A DNA stretch of 64,000 bases from Natrinema marinum (GTDB lineage: Archaea; Halobacteriota; Halobacteria; Halobacteriales; Natrialbaceae). Both the position numbers and the translations under genes were made by a program. The stretch is from NCBI RefSeq assembly GCF_024296685.1, contig NZ_CP100763.1, positions 3,286,001 through 3,350,000 of the forward strand, given 5' to 3'. Under the pieces are notes generated by a model. The model was not told the DNA's origin and did not search any database. It worked only from the letters and a program-made list of their open reading frames with translations. This document shows, in pieces, positions 9,899 through 18,531 of this stretch. How positions within the stretch are numbered: position 1 is the first letter of the stretch; every line of letters begins with the position of its first letter.

Positions 9899-10299
9899 GC
9901 CGTTTCACCTCCGGTCGGCCGCGGCTCGCCGACGCGGCGGGCCAGTGCCCGGCCCGCGAGGACGCCGACGGCGCCGAGCGAGTAGTTCGCGGCGATTATT
10001 CCGCCGATCGCGAGCGGGCCCGACGCGAACGCGGTCTGCAGTGCGAACGTGCTGTAGGTCGTCAGCGAGGAGAGAAAGCCGGTCGCGAAGACCGTCCGCG
10101 TCTCGGAGCCGATGTGACCCGCGTACTCGGCCTCGTAGACCAGAAAGCCGAGCGCCGCGCTCCCGACGGCGTTGACGAGGACGATCGAGGGCACGTCCGG
10201 AAACAGCCCCATCGCGAACAGCCGAAGGTTCGCGCCGGCGAAGCCGCCGACGGCGATCAGCGCGAGCGTCTCGAGTCGAGCGAGCGGGTGAGCTGCCAT
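9895..10299 (-). CDS. crcB: Fluoride exporter CrcB/Fluc, subunit 1
   Basis: 134 residues, four predicted spans. Motifs are GGFAGANLRLF, IVLVNAVGSAALG and TGFLSSLTTYSTFALQ, a diverged but complete set of Fluc signatures. It is the promoter-proximal member of the pair. Paired CrcB genes encode dual chains inserted with opposite topology. I found no recognisable fluoride riboswitch between 10300 and 10428 by eye. The region upstream is shared with the divergent CDF transporter. Confidence 0.9.
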   Translation of the reverse strand: MAAHPLARLETLALIAVGGFAGANLRLFAMGLFPDVPSIVLVNAVGSAALGFLVYEAEYAGHIGSETRTVFATGFLSSLTTYSTFALQTAFASGPLAIGGIIAANYSLGAVGVLAGRALARRVGEPRPTGGETA

Positions 10300-10428
10300 A
10301 GCTGGTGATCTGGGAGACCCGTGATCGGATACAGCGGCGTTCTCAGAGGAGCGAAATGAGCGTTGCGAAAGCCCGAACCCGGTCGCGGAAGGAAAAGAGC
10401 CAAGGTTAGACTGCCTCTAAACCGAGCC

Positions 10429-11343
10429 ATGGTCAGAGACGCTGCCGCGGACGGCGGACGCAGCGGGTTCGCACGGGCGTCGTGGGCGAACGTCCTCGGC
10501 AACGTCGCCAAGATCGGCGTCGAGGGAGCCGCGGGGCTCGCCTTCGGCAGCGTCGCCCTGCTGGCGGACGCGGCCCACTCGCTGGCCGATCTGGTCGCCA
10601 GCGTCGTCGTCCTGATCTGGGGTCGCAGTGCGTTCGACGAACCGGACGACACCCATCCCCACGGCCACGACCGGATCGAACCCCTGACCGCGCTATTCGT
10701 CGGGGCCGTCATCGCCCTGCTCGGACTCAACCTGCTCTATCGGTCCGTCGAGGGCCTGCTCTACGGCACCGAGATCGAGTTCAGCGTATTGCTGCTCGTG
10801 GCGCTCGGCTTCGCGATCCTCGATATGTACCTCGTCTACCGCTACACCGTCGAGATCAACGACGTTCTCCAGTCGACCGCCCTCGCCGCGCTCGCCAAGG
10901 ACTGTTTGAACGACATTTACACGTCGATCGCGGCCATCGTCGGCGTTCTGGGCGTGCTGGTGAATCTCCCGCTGCTCGATCCCGCCGCCGGCGGCCTCGT
11001 CAGCCTTCTCGTGGTCTATCAGGGCGTCGAGATCGGCAAGGAGAACGTCGACTACCTCATCGGCGCCGCGCCCGGTCCCGAAAAACGCGGCGAGATCACG
11101 GAAGCGCTCCGGCGACACCCGGCCGTCAAGGGCGTCCACGATCTGGCCGTCTTCTACGACGGGCCCGTCCTCGAGGTCGAGGTCCACGTCGAGGTCGACG
11201 GTGATATGCCGTTTCGCGAGGCCCACGACATCGAGTCGGAACTGGTCGACCGCCTGCGCGCGCTCGAGGAGGTCGGCGACGCGCACGTCCACCTCGATCC
11301 CTCGGGGATCGGCGAGTGGAAGGAGTCGGTCGACGAGCGCTGA
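10429..11343 (+). CDS. Cation diffusion facilitator (CDF) metal exporter
   Basis: 304 residues, six predicted spans plus a C-terminal cytosolic domain. Span II carries ADAAHSLADLVAS (Asp47, His50, Asp54), the metal-site region of CDF proteins, and the cytosolic HPHGHDRIEP loop is the usual His-rich signature. The C-terminal part (about 210-300) with VHDLAVFYDGPVLEVEVHVEVD is the ferredoxin-like dimerisation domain. The ATG at 10429 was chosen because the in-frame extension upstream is basic and unrelated to the family. Zn2+, Mn2+ or Fe2+ cannot be distinguished. It ends exactly where the convergent histidine kinase ends. Confidence 0.9.
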   Translation: MVRDAAADGGRSGFARASWANVLGNVAKIGVEGAAGLAFGSVALLADAAHSLADLVASVVVLIWGRSAFDEPDDTHPHGHDRIEPLTALFVGAVIALLGLNLLYRSVEGLLYGTEIEFSVLLLVALGFAILDMYLVYRYTVEINDVLQSTALAALAKDCLNDIYTSIAAIVGVLGVLVNLPLLDPAAGGLVSLLVVYQGVEIGKENVDYLIGAAPGPEKRGEITEALRRHPAVKGVHDLAVFYDGPVLEVEVHVEVDGDMPFREAHDIESELVDRLRALEEVGDAHVHLDPSGIGEWKESVDER

Positions 11344-12483
11344 TCAGGCGGCGTCTCCGTCGCCGCCCGCACGCGGCAACGCCACGACGAACGTGCTGCC
11401 GTCGGGCCCCGTCTCGGCGAGTTCGACCGTCCCGCCGTATCTGTTCGCGAGGATCCGCGAGAAGTAGAGCCCGAGCCCGTGGTTGTCCGACTTGCGCTCG
11501 AACAGCGTCTCGCTGTTGGCTTCGGGAATCCCCGGTCCGTCGTCTGCCACGGTGACGGTGACGCTCTCGGCCGTCACGTCGACGGTCACGCGGACGCGGG
11601 CGGTGTCGCCGTCGTTGTGCTCGACCGCGTTCTCGAGGAGGTTCGCGAAGATCCACCTGAGCCCCTTGTTCCCCCTGACGGCGACGGCGTCGGGTAGGTC
11701 GGCCTCGAAGACGGCAGTGTCGAACCGGACGCGGCAGTCGGCCAGTTGCTCCTCGAGTACGGCGACGAGGTCGACGGTAGAGCTGGTTTCGGGGCCGCGG
11801 TTGGCGTCTAACATCGCTCGCACGTCTTCGATGACGCCGATGAGGTCGTCGCTCTCGCGTTCGATCGTCGCGAGCCGGTCGCGCCTTCGCTCGTCGTCGC
11901 ACTCCTGGCGAAGCAACGTCGCGTGGCCGCCGATGATCTGCGAGGAGTTCAACACCTCGTGTCGCAGGAGGTCGTTCAGGTAGGTCAGCAGCTCCCGCTC
12001 GTCGGCGAGCTGCTCGGCGCGGACGGTGGCGGCCGTCGCCTCGACCTCGCGCTGGATCGCGCGTGCCTCGACGTAGCCGACGGCGAACCCGCCGACGGCG
12101 CCGGCGTTGGCGGCGAACTGCGCCCATGAAACGTTCCCCGCGAGCGACCAGGGGTAGACGGCCATCGTCAGGAGGTTGATCAGCAGAAAGCCGAGCGCGC
12201 CGCCGAAGAACCACTCGAGGACGCGGCCGTAGCGTGAGGGGTCGATGTCGCTGTGCTCGAGACGGTAGCCGCCCCAGACGAGTCCGAGCGCCGGCCCGCC
12301 GATCAGCGCGAGGCTGAGCACGACGGTGGTCGCCTCGAGCACGTCGGCGAAGGCGATCCACCAGCCGACGAGGAACGCAAACGAGAGCCCGCCGAAGCCG
12401 CTGACCACCCGGGGGAGCGCCTCTTGGGGCGGCCACAGCGCGGACGGGCGCAGGTCGAGCAGGCCCGGCGTGTCGTGGCTCAT
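11344..12483 (-). CDS. Membrane-bound sensor histidine kinase
   Basis: 379 residues. About four transmembrane helices lie between residues 24 and 140 with little extracellular loop, so it probably senses within the membrane. An H-box LLRHEVLNSS gives His175, the N-box is FANLLENAVEHN (about 279-290), followed by VADDGPGIP and GLGLYFS, so the ATPase domain is complete. No receiver domain or partner regulator is adjacent. The start MSHDTPG is preferred; it overlaps the stop of a 14-codon mini-ORF as ATGA (see 12480-12524). Stimulus unknown. Confidence 0.88.
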   Translation of the reverse strand: MSHDTPGLLDLRPSALWPPQEALPRVVSGFGGLSFAFLVGWWIAFADVLEATTVVLSLALIGGPALGLVWGGYRLEHSDIDPSRYGRVLEWFFGGALGFLLINLLTMAVYPWSLAGNVSWAQFAANAGAVGGFAVGYVEARAIQREVEATAATVRAEQLADERELLTYLNDLLRHEVLNSSQIIGGHATLLRQECDDERRRDRLATIERESDDLIGVIEDVRAMLDANRGPETSSTVDLVAVLEEQLADCRVRFDTAVFEADLPDAVAVRGNKGLRWIFANLLENAVEHNDGDTARVRVTVDVTAESVTVTVADDGPGIPEANSETLFERKSDNHGLGLYFSRILANRYGGTVELAETGPDGSTFVVALPRAGGDGDAA

Positions 12484-12524
12484 GTCGGCGGGGATCGCGT
12501 CGGTTTCGGGGCGGTTCGAACCAT
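12480..12524 (-). CDS. Possible leader mini-ORF upstream of the histidine kinase
   Basis: ATG at 12524 opens a 14-codon frame (MVRTAPKPTRSPPT) whose TGA overlaps the kinase ATG as ATGA. A TATA-like element, GTGTAAAA on the plus strand at 12547-12554, is centred about 26 bp upstream, so a leaderless transcript would start at this ATG. The arrangement suggests translational coupling by termination-reinitiation. No homology is claimed; chance is possible. Confidence 0.35.
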   Translation of the reverse strand: MVRTAPKPTRSPPT

Positions 12525-12636
12525 CTACCGTGTGCAAGAGAGCGGAGTGTAAAATCTGTAACGGCTTCCATCCAATCGAGGCTTGCCGGTTACCCGCGAC
12601 GCGAGCTTTTATCCCGCCCGATAACGGGTTCCCGGT

Positions 12637-13557
12637 ATGGAAGTCGGAGACGTGCGCGAGGTCGCGGCCGGTGACTGTTCGGATCTCTACTACCTCGACA
12701 CGGGCATGTACGGGACGAGTGAGTACGGTGCCGTCTACATTCTCGACGATGACCGACCCGCGGTCGTCGACACCGGCATCGGCACGAACTACGATCTGCT
12801 GCTCGAGGCGCTCGACGAGGTCGGCATCGGTCGGGACGATCTCGAGGTGATCGCGGTGACACACATCCACCTCGACCACGCCGGCGGCGCGGGCCTTCTC
12901 GCTCGCGACTGTCCGAACGCCGACGTCTACGTCCCCGCGCTCGGAGCCGCCCACCTGGCCGATCCCTCGCGGCTGGTCGCGGGGACGAAAGCGGCCGTCG
13001 GCGAGCAGTGGGAGTACTACGTCGAGCCCGAACCGATCCCCGAAGAGCGGATCGTCGACATCGAGGACGGGGACGCGATCGACCTCGGTGCCCACGAGTT
13101 ACGCGTTCACGCGGCCCCCGGTCACGCTCCTCATCAGGTCGTCTTCGAAGATCCGGCGAACGACGCGGTCTTCGTCGCCGACGCCGCCGGTATCTGGGTG
13201 CCCCAGACCGCGGAGATCAGGGAGACCTCGCCGCCCTCGCAGTTCGACCTCGAGGGCTGTCTCGCCGACGTGGAGACGCTCAAAGCGCTCGATCCGGATG
13301 TCTTTCTCTACCCCCACTTCGGACCGCGCTACGTCGGCGACGACGCCGGGGCGGCGCTCGGCGAGTACGCGACCGTCCTCTCCGAGTGGGTCGCGGCGGT
13401 CGAGGAGAAACGCGACGAACTGGGCGACGACGAGGCGGTGGTCGACCACTTCGCCGAGACGGCGGCGATGGACGACGTCTGGGGCGAGGAGAAGTCGAGC
13501 GCGGAGGCGGTGATGAACACGCGCGGCGTACTGGGCTATCTCGAGGGCCGGGAGTGA
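12637..13557 (+). CDS. Metallo-beta-lactamase-fold hydrolase
   Basis: 306-residue soluble protein. The zinc signature THIHLDHAG gives His76, His78, Asp80 and His81; APGHAPHQ, VADAAG and YPHFGP supply later metal ligands. It resembles glyoxalase II/MBL hydrolases that cleave thioesters or similar substrates; the exact reaction is unknown. A TATA-like CTTTTA at 12606-12611 lies about 28 bp before the ATG, fitting a leaderless transcript. An inverted repeat CCCG-ATAA-CGGG follows the TATA element. The C-terminal region (about 245-300) is acidic and helical. Confidence 0.88.
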   Translation: MEVGDVREVAAGDCSDLYYLDTGMYGTSEYGAVYILDDDRPAVVDTGIGTNYDLLLEALDEVGIGRDDLEVIAVTHIHLDHAGGAGLLARDCPNADVYVPALGAAHLADPSRLVAGTKAAVGEQWEYYVEPEPIPEERIVDIEDGDAIDLGAHELRVHAAPGHAPHQVVFEDPANDAVFVADAAGIWVPQTAEIRETSPPSQFDLEGCLADVETLKALDPDVFLYPHFGPRYVGDDAGAALGEYATVLSEWVAAVEEKRDELGDDEAVVDHFAETAAMDDVWGEEKSSAEAVMNTRGVLGYLEGRE

Positions 13558-13665
13558 GCCGCCGGTCGCGACAATCAACGTTCGGTTCTTTTCCGTGTAC
13601 GGATTGATTTCCGCCGTCTGAGTGGTTTTTCGACGGCCGCGGCGCGGCTGATAAACGCGCAGACG

Positions 13666-13692
13666 GATGAAATCCGTTTCATCACGTTTTAT
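13666..13692 (+). promoter_or_regulatory. Operator-like palindrome plus TATA box of the acyl-CoA ligase at 13719
   Basis: A perfect inverted repeat GATGAAA-TCCG-TTTCATC occupies 13666-13683. It directly abuts TTTTAT at 13687-13692, about 29 bp before the ATG. The position, overlapping the expected BRE/TATA zone, suits control of initiation. The regulator is unknown; a fatty-acid-responsive factor would make sense given the target. Confidence 0.55.
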
Positions 13693-13718
13693 CGCACGGG
13701 AGCTACTCTCACGCGTAT

Positions 13719-15677
13719 ATGGATTGGCTGGACACCGAACGGGAGTACGAAGACGAGGTCACTGGGGAGACGACGCTCGCGCGGATGTTCGAGGAATCGG
13801 CCGAGCGAAATACGAATCGACCGGCACAGAAGTACAAGGGGGGTATCTACGACCGATCGCTGACCGATTCGGTCCTGCCCGCCGCGACGCCCGGCGAGTT
13901 CCGGACGATTTCCTACGCCGAGATGCGCGATATCGTTCGCACCCTCTCGGCGGGCTTTCGAGATCTGGGAGTCGAACGGGGGGATCGCGTCGGCCTTTTC
14001 TCGAACACGCGGATGGAGTGGGCTCAGTCCGATTTCGCCTTGCTGTCGGCGGGTGCGGTCATCACCACCGTCTACACGAGTTCCTCGCCCGATCAGGCCC
14101 GGTATCTGCTCGACGACCCCGACGCCGACGGCGTCATCGTGGAAAACGAGGACCTCCTCGAGACGGTGCTGGAAGTCGAGGACGACCTCGACCTGGAGTT
14201 CATCGTCTCGATGGACGAGATCGAAGGCTACGACGACCGCGACGATATCCTGACGCTGGGGGAGGTATATGACCGCGGCGAAGACACGTTCGATCTCGAG
14301 GCCTACGAGGCGCGGATCGACGAAACGGAGTGGGACGATCTGGCGAGCCTGATTTATACCAGCGGGACGACGGGCCAGCCGAAGGGCGTCCAGCTGACCC
14401 ACGGCAACTTCCGGTCGAACGTCAACGCGAACCGGAAACGGTTCGCGCCGCGCCCGGACAGAGACGACGACGTGCCGGTGTTGGACGAGGAGTCGGTGGC
14501 GGTGTCGTATCTGCCGCTGGCACACGTCTTCGAGCGGACGGCGGGACACTTCGTTCCCTTTGCAAGCGGTGCCTGTATCGCCTACGCGGAGAGCCCGGAC
14601 ACGCTCCAGGAGGACTTCAGCACTGTTAGCCCGACGACGGCGACGAGCGTTCCGCGGGTATACGAGAAGATCTACGACGGCATCCGCGAGGAGGCCAGCG
14701 GCTCGAGCGTTTCCGAGCGAATCTTCGAGTGGGCGACGGACGTCGGCGTCGAGTACCAACAGACCGACTCGCCGGGCGCACTGTTGAAAGCCAAACAGGC
14801 GGTCGCGGACAAACTCGTCTTCTCGTCTGTCCGCGAGGCGCTGGGCGGCGAGATCGAGTTGCTCATCAGCGGCGGCGGTAGCCTCTCGCCGGAGCTCTGT
14901 CGGCTCTACCACGCGATGGGGCTGCCGATCTTCGAGGGGTACGGCCTGACCGAAACGAGCCCGGTCGTCTCGACGAATCCACCGGACGCCGCCAAGATCG
15001 GCACCATCGGGGCGCCGATTTCCAACGTCGAGGTAAAAGTCGACGAGTCCGTGGCCGATCAGGCGGCCTTCACCGACGACCCCGGCGAGGTCGGCGAACT
15101 CCTCGTGAAGGGGCCAAACGTCACGCAGGGCTACTGGAACAAGCCCGGCGCGACCCGGAGCGCGTTCACGGAGGACGACGACGGCGACCGGTGGTTCCGC
15201 ACCGGCGACATCATCCACATCCGGCCCGACGGCTACCTCGAGTTCCGCGACCGCGCCAAGCAGATCATCGTCCTCTCGACGGGGAAAAACATCGCGCCCG
15301 GCCCGCTCGAGGACGCCTTCGCCGCCAGCGAGGTCGTCGAGCAGGCGATGGTCGTCGGCGACGGCGAGAAGTTCATCGCTGCGTTGCTGGTTCCCAACAC
15401 GAACCACGTCCGCTCGTGGGCCGAGGAGGAGGGGATCGACCTGCCCGAGGACCCGCAGGCGATGTGCGACAACGAGCGCGTCCGCGAGTACATCCAGCAG
15501 GAGGTCGACCGGGTCAATCAGAACTTCGAGAAACACGAGACGATCAAACAGTTCGAACTCGTGCCCCAGGAGTTCACCGAGGAAAACGACATGCTCACCC
15601 CGACGATGAAAAAGAAGCGCCGCGTCATCCTCGAGCGCTTCGAGGACCGCGTCGATCGCCTCTACGAGGACGCCTGA
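13719..15677 (+). CDS. Long-chain fatty-acid--CoA ligase (FAA1/FadD15 type)
   Basis: 652-residue ANL-superfamily enzyme that activates an acid with ATP, then forms the CoA thioester. The P-loop motif is YTSGTTGQPKG near residue 210, followed by GYGLTETSPV, the TGD motif WFRTGDI and FRDRAKQIIVLSTGKN, which is the FAA1-type A8 region. The length and the N-terminal GGIYDRSLTDS-like extension also fit long-chain ligases rather than acetyl-CoA synthetase. The ATG at 13719 sits about 29 bp after a TATA box. It stands alone, preceded by a perfect palindrome that may regulate it. Confidence 0.92.
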   Translation: MDWLDTEREYEDEVTGETTLARMFEESAERNTNRPAQKYKGGIYDRSLTDSVLPAATPGEFRTISYAEMRDIVRTLSAGFRDLGVERGDRVGLFSNTRMEWAQSDFALLSAGAVITTVYTSSSPDQARYLLDDPDADGVIVENEDLLETVLEVEDDLDLEFIVSMDEIEGYDDRDDILTLGEVYDRGEDTFDLEAYEARIDETEWDDLASLIYTSGTTGQPKGVQLTHGNFRSNVNANRKRFAPRPDRDDDVPVLDEESVAVSYLPLAHVFERTAGHFVPFASGACIAYAESPDTLQEDFSTVSPTTATSVPRVYEKIYDGIREEASGSSVSERIFEWATDVGVEYQQTDSPGALLKAKQAVADKLVFSSVREALGGEIELLISGGGSLSPELCRLYHAMGLPIFEGYGLTETSPVVSTNPPDAAKIGTIGAPISNVEVKVDESVADQAAFTDDPGEVGELLVKGPNVTQGYWNKPGATRSAFTEDDDGDRWFRTGDIIHIRPDGYLEFRDRAKQIIVLSTGKNIAPGPLEDAFAASEVVEQAMVVGDGEKFIAALLVPNTNHVRSWAEEEGIDLPEDPQAMCDNERVREYIQQEVDRVNQNFEKHETIKQFELVPQEFTEENDMLTPTMKKKRRVILERFEDRVDRLYEDA

Positions 15678-15919
15678 GAGCGCGCCCTCGAGCGTTCGCC
15701 GGTCGGTGATGGCACCCCGTGAGGGCTGCCGCTTGCCGGTCGGTGACGACGCCCGACGTGTCTCGCCGACCATCCGTTCGACCGAGGGTGCGAACCGTCG
15801 GCCGCCGCTACCGGTGGCTCTTCTCGTAGGAGTTAACCCATTGGAGTGTCTCCGTCGAAACGAATGGACGTGCTAGCAGTGTCGCCGTATCGACCGTCCG
15901 CCGCTCTCCAGTCGCGACT

Positions 15920-17788
15920 ATGACCAGCGCAGGTGGTGGCGATCTCCTCATACTCGTCGCCGTAATCGTCGCACTCGGTGTCTTCTCGCAGCTGTTATCC
16001 GCGAAGTTTCGGGTTCCGAGTGTCCTCTTTCTCATCGTCGCCGGCGTCGCGATCGGGCCGGAGGGACTCAACGTCCTGTCGATCGAGTCGCTGGGCGGAA
16101 GCAGCGGGCTCTCGACGATCGTCGGGTTGAGCGTCGCCATCATCGTCTTCGAGGGCGCGTTTCATCTCAAACTCGACAAGCTCAGGGAAGCACCCGCGGC
16201 CGCGGTGCGGTTGACGACGATCGGGGCGGCGATCGCGTTCCTCGGAACCGGTGCCGCGGTCTGGTACTTCCTCGACGCCCACTGGACCATCGCGCTGTTG
16301 ATCGGCGCGCTGCTGGTCGCGACCGGGCCGACGGTCATCACGCCGATCCTGAAAGTCGTCCCCGTTCGCGATCAGGTCGCGGCGACGCTCGAGACGGAGG
16401 GGATCGTCAACGACGTGACGGCGGCGATCCTCGCGGTCGTCCTGTTCGAGGCGATGGCCTCGAGGCCGAGCCTCGATGTCTACTTGCAGTTGTTCGCCGA
16501 GCGGTTAGGGACGGGCCTGCTCGTCGGTATCATCGTCGCGACGGTCATCTGGGCGCTGCTCCAGTACGTCGATCTCTCACCGGACAACGCGCCCCAAAAT
16601 GCGCGCTTGCTCACGCTAGCGGGTGCGATCGTCGCCTACGGCGCGGCCAACTACATCTTCACCGAGGCCGGCGTCGCGGCCGCCGCGACCGCCGGACTGA
16701 TCCTCGGCAACGCCGGGCTCCCCTACGAGGAGGAGATCGAGGCGTTCAAAGGCGATATTACGCTGCTCGTGCTCTCCTTTGTCTTCATCACGCTCGCGGC
16801 GCTGCTCGAGTTCGAGCAGCTGTTCTCGCTCGGGCTCGGCGGCGTGGCCGTCGTTCTCGCCGTGATGTTTATTTTGCGGCCGCTGCTGGTGTTCCTCTCG
16901 ACTCGCGGCGATCGGTTTACGTTCCGCGAGACGCTGTTCATGAGCTTCGTCGGCCCGCGGGGGATCATCCCGGCGTCGGTCGCGACGCTGTTTGCGATCC
17001 GGCTGCAGGAGACCGATCCGGCCGGCGCGGATCTGCTCGTCGGAACGGTCTTTCTCGTTATCCTGGTGACGGTCGTCCTCGAGGGCGGCTTCGCCAGACA
17101 GATCGCGGAGAAACTCGACGTGATACCAATGCGTGTACTCATCGTCGGCGGCGGCCGCGTCGGTCGCTCGCTGGCAGAACGGCTCGAAGCGCGCGGTGAA
17201 AACGTGGTACTGATCGAAGACGATCGAGAAGCCCTCGAAAACCTCCGAAACGACGGGTACACCGCCCGCGAGGGCGACGGGACCGACGTCGAGGTGTTAC
17301 GATCTGCCGGCGCGGAGAACGCTCGCATCATCGTCGCGGCGACCGGCGACGACGACGTGAATCTCCTCGTCGCGCAACTCGCGAAGTCGCGATTCGACGT
17401 CGAGACGGTGGTCGCCCGCGCGAATAACCCGTCGAACGCGTCGGCGTTCGAGGACCTCGGCGTCGAGACGATCTCGGCGGCCGAATCGACTGCGTGGGCG
17501 ATCGACAACGTGATCGAACGACCCGCGCTCTCGAACTGGATGTCCGAACTCGGCCGCTCGGGCGACGTCCAGGAGATCAAGGTCACCGACGCCGACCTCG
17601 TCGGCAAGCAGGTCGTCGACGTCGGAAAGGAACTCCCGAACGGCGTCCTCATCGCGCTCGTCAGCCGGAACGGGACCAACGAGGTTCCCTCCGCGGACGT
17701 GGTCTTAGAGGAAGGCGACCACATCACGCTCATCGGTCGGACCGAGGCGGTCCGCGAAGCGATCGAACGCTGCGGGACGCCGGTGTAG
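15920..17788 (+). CDS. CPA1-type cation/H+ antiporter with C-terminal TrkA domains
   Basis: 622 residues. The first about 400 form a 12-13-span NhaP/Kef-like antiporter core, including ATGPTVITPILK and EGIVNDVTAAI, where the Asn-Asp pair is the probable ion-binding site. From about residue 410, VLIVGGGRVGRSLAERL begins a Rossmann-type TrkA_N domain with GDGTDVEVLR, and a TrkA_C domain ends the protein. The fusion indicates nucleotide-regulated Na+ or K+/H+ exchange in the cytoplasmic membrane. A 240-bp gap before it shows no gene. Confidence 0.92.
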   Translation: MTSAGGGDLLILVAVIVALGVFSQLLSAKFRVPSVLFLIVAGVAIGPEGLNVLSIESLGGSSGLSTIVGLSVAIIVFEGAFHLKLDKLREAPAAAVRLTTIGAAIAFLGTGAAVWYFLDAHWTIALLIGALLVATGPTVITPILKVVPVRDQVAATLETEGIVNDVTAAILAVVLFEAMASRPSLDVYLQLFAERLGTGLLVGIIVATVIWALLQYVDLSPDNAPQNARLLTLAGAIVAYGAANYIFTEAGVAAAATAGLILGNAGLPYEEEIEAFKGDITLLVLSFVFITLAALLEFEQLFSLGLGGVAVVLAVMFILRPLLVFLSTRGDRFTFRETLFMSFVGPRGIIPASVATLFAIRLQETDPAGADLLVGTVFLVILVTVVLEGGFARQIAEKLDVIPMRVLIVGGGRVGRSLAERLEARGENVVLIEDDREALENLRNDGYTAREGDGTDVEVLRSAGAENARIIVAATGDDDVNLLVAQLAKSRFDVETVVARANNPSNASAFEDLGVETISAAESTAWAIDNVIERPALSNWMSELGRSGDVQEIKVTDADLVGKQVVDVGKELPNGVLIALVSRNGTNEVPSADVVLEEGDHITLIGRTEAVREAIERCGTPV

Positions 17789-17812
17789 CGCCGGCGGCCA
17801 CCGGAATCGGGG

Positions 17813-18382
17813 TCAGTCTTCGCCGGGGAGAATATCGCCGAGCGAGCCACCGATCGCCATCGCCGTGAAGACGACCGAGGCCTGACACAGCGCGAGCCAC
17901 GGTTCGCTCCACCGAACGCGACCCCACAGCGTCAGTAGTCCCGCCGCGGTCGCGAACGCGATCACCAGCACCCAGACGGGCCGTCGCGGCACGACGCCGA
18001 CGTACGGATCGTGGATCTGTACCTCCCGAAAGTCGGCGACGTAGAGGATCCCGACGACGAGTGCGGCGGTGAACGCCAGATTCGCGAGCAACAGCGCCGG
18101 ATGTGCGGCCAGATGCGTGCCGACGGTGATGACGCCGTCCTCGACCAGCATCGGCAGCCCGACGATGACGCTGCCGACGAACGCCTCGGCTTTGTCCTTG
18201 CGCGTGAACTCGGTGATCACTTTCCCGACCGCCGCGTTGTGCGAGAGCCTGTCGACCAGCCGCATCGTCCGACGCACCTCCGTCCGCTCGTCGGCCGTAT
18301 CGACCGTCTCCTCGAGTGCCTCGAGTTGCTCGTAGACGTCGTCGATCGTCGGCTGCTCGAGGAGGTCGTCCGGCCGCGACAT
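17813..18382 (-). CDS. DUF2391-like integral membrane protein
   Basis: 189 residues: an N-terminal cytosolic helical segment (about 1-65, rich in E/D/R) followed by four or five spans, ending in the conserved-looking AMAIGGSLGDILPGE. The arrangement matches haloarchaeal proteins usually labelled DUF2391/TIGR02587; function is unknown. The start MSRPDDLLEQ at 18382 is supported by a TATA-like GTTTATCA (minus strand, centre about 18409) 27 bp upstream. It converges with the antiporter gene and diverges from the AOR-family gene. Confidence 0.8.
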   Translation of the reverse strand: MSRPDDLLEQPTIDDVYEQLEALEETVDTADERTEVRRTMRLVDRLSHNAAVGKVITEFTRKDKAEAFVGSVIVGLPMLVEDGVITVGTHLAAHPALLLANLAFTAALVVGILYVADFREVQIHDPYVGVVPRRPVWVLVIAFATAAGLLTLWGRVRWSEPWLALCQASVVFTAMAIGGSLGDILPGED

Positions 18383-18531
18383 GAGCGAGCCCAGACGCCG
18401 CGGGATGATAAACGCACCCGAACGTGTGACTGTCGTGATCGGTTGCATTCGGCCCCGATCGTTCGATACACGGGCCCTCGCCGCTCGAAAAACCGATACC
18501 GTTTTGCGCCCGTGACCACCACTGTGGTATC

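Noticed and set aside
10300-10428. Fluoride riboswitch before the crcB pair
   Set aside because: I looked for the conserved GGNGAUG and pseudoknot-like pairing on the minus strand and found none by eye; a covariance search would decide.
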